Below are positions 6,662-8,036 of a stretch of 8,036 bases of DNA, piece by piece. The stretch's first letter is position 1; every line of letters begins with the position of its first letter. Position numbers and translations under genes: made by a program. The stretch is from Candidatus Puniceispirillum sp. (GTDB taxonomy: Bacteria > Pseudomonadota > Alphaproteobacteria > Puniceispirillales > Puniceispirillaceae), in assembly GCA_016778825.1 (NCBI GenBank), contig JADHOU010000061.1:1-8036 (forward strand), written 5' to 3'. The notes below the pieces were generated by a model, which was not told the DNA's origin, searched no databases, and was given only the letters and a program-made list of their open reading frames with translations.

Positions 6662-6833
6662 ATGAATCCTCATTTTACCCATCTTCACCCCAGTCAGGCT
6701 TGCAGGGTTCACGCTAATTTCTATTGCCCTAATGCTGGGCAGAATGGCCGCTTGATCTGAAACAAGATGGCTTGCCAACGCCTTACAATTTGCCGATTAC
6801 GACATTGTCAGGCCGAACCGCGCTTGTTGTGCC
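6662..6833 (-). other. 172-bp intergenic leader before the MetF-like gene
   Basis: This is the longest gap inside the minus-strand cluster. It contains an SD (GAGG, 6668-6671) and a 5-bp inverted repeat TGCCC/GGGCA (6725-6729 and 6737-6741, 7-nt loop). No convincing -35/-10 pair or known riboswitch is seen. It could house a secondary promoter for the three downstream enzymes. Confidence 0.4.
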
Positions 6834-7148
6834 TTACTCGGCGGCTTTACCGCCATTCTCCACCAATGCCCTAACGCGATCAGCCGTATATTCGGCATCA
6901 AGCGCCGCCGCATGCGCTGCCGCTTCAGCGTCAAGATCTTCACCACATGGCGCTGGTTCCGAACGTCGCCATTCAGCAAGATAATCATCGGTCGAATCTG
7001 CGCCATCGCGCATCGCTGCCGCGTCAATGGCAATTGAAAAGCGCCGTGGCAATTCAACCTTGGCCTGCTCACGCTGGCGACCACGTCCGCGCTCGGCAAT
7101 CACCTGCGCCGGAATATCGCGCCAATAAAGGGTAATCAGATTTGCCAT
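6834..7148 (-). CDS. Small 'virulence factor' family protein (PF13769-like) of unknown function
   Basis: This 104-residue soluble protein begins MANLITLYWRDIPAQVIAER. It has a basic first half (GRGRQREQAKVELPRRF, 21-37), a conserved-looking DDYLAEWRR block (54-62), and an acidic, alanine-rich C-terminal helix (69-95: GEDLDAEAAAHAAALDAEYT...). The N-terminal pattern 'LYWRDIPAQVxxxxGR' followed by 'ELPxRFxxAID' is that of the family labelled 'virulence factor' in Pfam. That label comes from an old phenotype and says nothing about mechanism. No signal peptide or membrane segment is present. The start ATG at 7146-7148 has AAGGAG 7 nt upstream; an in-frame extension to 7175 is unlikely. Position between DUF1638 and the MetF-like gene argues for an accessory role in the corrinoid/folate pathway. 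Its function is not established. Confidence 0.75.
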   Translation of the reverse strand: MANLITLYWRDIPAQVIAERGRGRQREQAKVELPRRFSIAIDAAAMRDGADSTDDYLAEWRRSEPAPCGEDLDAEAAAHAAALDAEYTADRVRALVENGGKAAE

Positions 7149-7155
7149 CACAGCG

Positions 7156-7161
7156 CTCCTT
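7156..7161 (-). promoter_or_regulatory. Ribosome binding site of the small 104-residue protein gene
   Basis: AAGGAG on the minus strand lies 7 nt before the ATG at 7146-7148. It decides for that start over an in-frame one 27 nt upstream. Confidence 0.75.
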
Positions 7162-7162
7162 T

Positions 7163-7202
7163 GAAAAAATACCAAGCTTGAGATTATTTGTTTATCTCAA
7201 GC
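7163..7202 (-). terminator. Terminator-like hairpin with T-run inside the methyl-transfer cluster
   Basis: GCTTGAGAT (7176-7184) and ATCTCAAGC (7194-7202) form a perfect 9-bp stem with a 9-nt loop. Read on the minus strand, the stem is followed after 5 nt by a run of six T. The hairpin overlaps the stop codon of the DUF1638 gene (7197-7199). The moderate GC of the stem and the offset T-run suggest a leaky terminator or attenuator rather than a full stop. A 3'-end stabilising structure after processing is an alternative. Confidence 0.5.
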
Positions 7203-7811
7203 CAGTTTGTGAAAAAACTCGTTAAAATCACCATAGCCTGTATAGCGATACTCATAACCCAGTCCAAGTTCGATTGCCGCCTGACGCGCCTTTTCCTGAA
7301 GCGATTCAGATTCGGTTTGCGCAATATAAAGAACCCGCGTGTAATGCGCAAAATACATATCGCGCAATTGCGGGTGCTGGCGAAGCCCCATGCCTTTCAT
7401 CACAATCCGTTCGAAATGGCGAACCATGTAATCGGTTAGGAAAAACGTGCCAAGCGCAGTTTCCATTTCGGCGTCAAATTCGGGTTTGCCAAGAAACATC
7501 TCATAACAATGCGGCCCAGCGATGCGAGGAATATTTTCTGCCTCAAGAAGGTGATCAAGCGCACCACCCGTGCCGCAATCACCATAAGCAACGGCAATAT
7601 CCATTCCGGCACGGCGGGCAGCCGCAATTTTCCGTTTGACGCCAGGGACAATCTTTTCAGGGTGATTATGCCAAGATGCCGGAAGGCAGGTTAAGGCAAC
7701 CGCACCATCCGGCAATTGATCGATTAGCACCAGCAATTCACGCGCCAACGCCCCACAGGCAATGATCTGTAGGCGTGCTGGCTGTTCCGGTTTAGCCAGC
7801 TGCTTGTTCAC
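7197..7811 (-). CDS. DUF1638 domain protein
   Basis: This 204-residue soluble protein is recognised as DUF1638, a family often found next to corrinoid methyltransferases but with no settled biochemistry. Visible blocks are LQIIACGALARELL (14-27), LPASWHNHPEKIVPGV (43-58), AVAYGDCGTGGALDHLL (73-89) and PRIAGPHCYEMFLG (95-108). Cys19, Cys79, His101 and Cys102 sit in the conserved turns and could bind a metal or cofactor (inference). The tail is rich in aromatic residues (YEYRYTGYGDFNEFF). The start is the GTG at 7809-7811, which overlaps the end of the upstream corrinoid-protein gene by 20 bp; no later ATG precedes the conserved block, so translational coupling is likely. A role in corrinoid delivery, repair or methyl-group handling is suggested by context only. 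Confidence 0.82.
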   Translation of the reverse strand: MNKQLAKPEQPARLQIIACGALARELLVLIDQLPDGAVALTCLPASWHNHPEKIVPGVKRKIAAARRAGMDIAVAYGDCGTGGALDHLLEAENIPRIAGPHCYEMFLGKPEFDAEMETALGTFFLTDYMVRHFERIVMKGMGLRQHPQLRDMYFAHYTRVLYIAQTESESLQEKARQAAIELGLGYEYRYTGYGDFNEFFHKLA

Positions 7812-8036
7812 GTTCCAATTTAGCCTTGATCATTTCCTTGGCTGTTTCCACCGCAACCGCCGCATCACGGCAATAGGCATCGGCGCCAACTGATTCGGCA
7901 AAAGCCTCATTCAAAGGCGCGCCGCCGACAAGAACGATGTAATCGTCACGGATTCCTTTTTCGACCAACGCATCAACAACAACTTTCATATAAGGCATTG
8001 TTGTTGTCAAAAGCGCTGACATGCCCAGAATATCGG
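7792..8036 (-). CDS. Corrinoid (B12-binding) methyl-carrier protein, C-terminal part (cut by right window edge)
   Basis: The visible 81 codons are the C-terminal end of a Rossmann-like cobalamin-binding domain of the MtbC/MtgC/MttC type, the protein that shuttles a methyl group on cobalt between two methyltransferases. Diagnostic features are GMSALLTTTMPYMKVVVDAL, whose Ser/Thr cluster packs against the cobalamin nucleotide tail, then DDYIVLVGGAPLNEAFAESV with the GG turn, and GADAYCRDAAVAVETAK. The DxHxxG motif with the cobalt-ligating His and the N-terminal helical cap lie beyond the window. The stop at 7792-7794 overlaps the DUF1638 start by 20 bp. It is the most upstream visible gene of the cluster, so the operon promoter and the substrate-specific methyltransferase are expected further to the right. 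Confidence 0.92.
   Translation of the reverse strand, partial: DILGMSALLTTTMPYMKVVVDALVEKGIRDDYIVLVGGAPLNEAFAESVGADAYCRDAAVAVETAKEMIKAKLEREQAAG

Noticed and set aside
6662..6778. N-terminal extension of the MetF-like protein by 39 codons
   Set aside because: The frame is open, but the extra residues have no MetF content, and the ATG at 6659-6661 has a well-spaced GAGG.
6662..6833. Cobalamin, SAM or THF riboswitch
   Set aside because: No B12 box or other recognisable conserved core is seen by eye, and only a 5-bp inverted repeat is present. A covariance search would be needed to exclude it fully.
1..8036. tRNA/rRNA genes, CRISPR arrays, insertion sequences or prophage genes
   Set aside because: No cloverleaf, spaced repeats, transposase motifs or terminal inverted repeats were seen. 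Almost all sequence is accounted for by the listed genes.

Overview
The window looks like part of an alphaproteobacterial chromosome, probably from a free-living, aerobically respiring, marine-type lineage. This is inferred from three things. Aconitase (acnA) is divergent from a cytochrome c maturation operon (ccmABCD), an arrangement familiar from Alphaproteobacteria. The base composition is moderate. The right half carries a folate/corrinoid methyl-transfer gene set of the kind seen in marine alphaproteobacteria. Exact taxonomy cannot be fixed from the sequence alone; a SAR116-like or Rhodobacterales-like source is a guess.

Layout. Positions 1-191 (minus) hold the N-terminus of acnA, which runs off the left edge. 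Positions 192-409 form a divergent control region with a good acnA promoter (perfect TATAAT) and a weaker candidate promoter plus a small hairpin on the ccm side. Positions 410-2705 (plus) hold ccmA-ccmB-ccmC-ccmD, the complete haem-handling ABC module of cytochrome c maturation System I. The genes are tightly packed except for 72 bp before ccmC. The operon ends tail-to-tail, 36 bp from the next gene, with no clear terminator.

Positions 2742-8036 (minus, read right to left) hold one co-directional cluster: the C-terminal part of a corrinoid (B12-binding) methyl-carrier protein, a DUF1638 protein, a small protein of the family misleadingly named 'virulence factor', a divergent MetF-family methylenetetrahydrofolate reductase, a DHPS-like methyltetrahydrofolate:corrinoid methyltransferase, and a large [2Fe-2S]/ASKHA activator of corrinoid proteins (RACo/RamA type).

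How the cluster should work (inference from families). A substrate-specific methyltransferase, probably encoded just beyond the right edge, would load a methyl group from a methylated amine, betaine or similar compound onto the corrinoid protein. The DHPS-like enzyme would move the methyl to tetrahydrofolate. The MetF-like enzyme would then oxidise methyl-THF to methylene-THF for C1 oxidation or assimilation. The RACo-like protein would re-reduce corrinoid accidentally oxidised to Co(II). DUF1638 and the small 104-residue protein are conserved-looking passengers of unknown role. Points worth a second look are Arg-rich C-terminal tails on both the methyltransferase and the activator, a perfect 9-bp hairpin plus T-run between the DUF1638 gene and the genes after it, and operation of an oxygen-sensitive Co(I) chemistry in what appears to be an aerobe.
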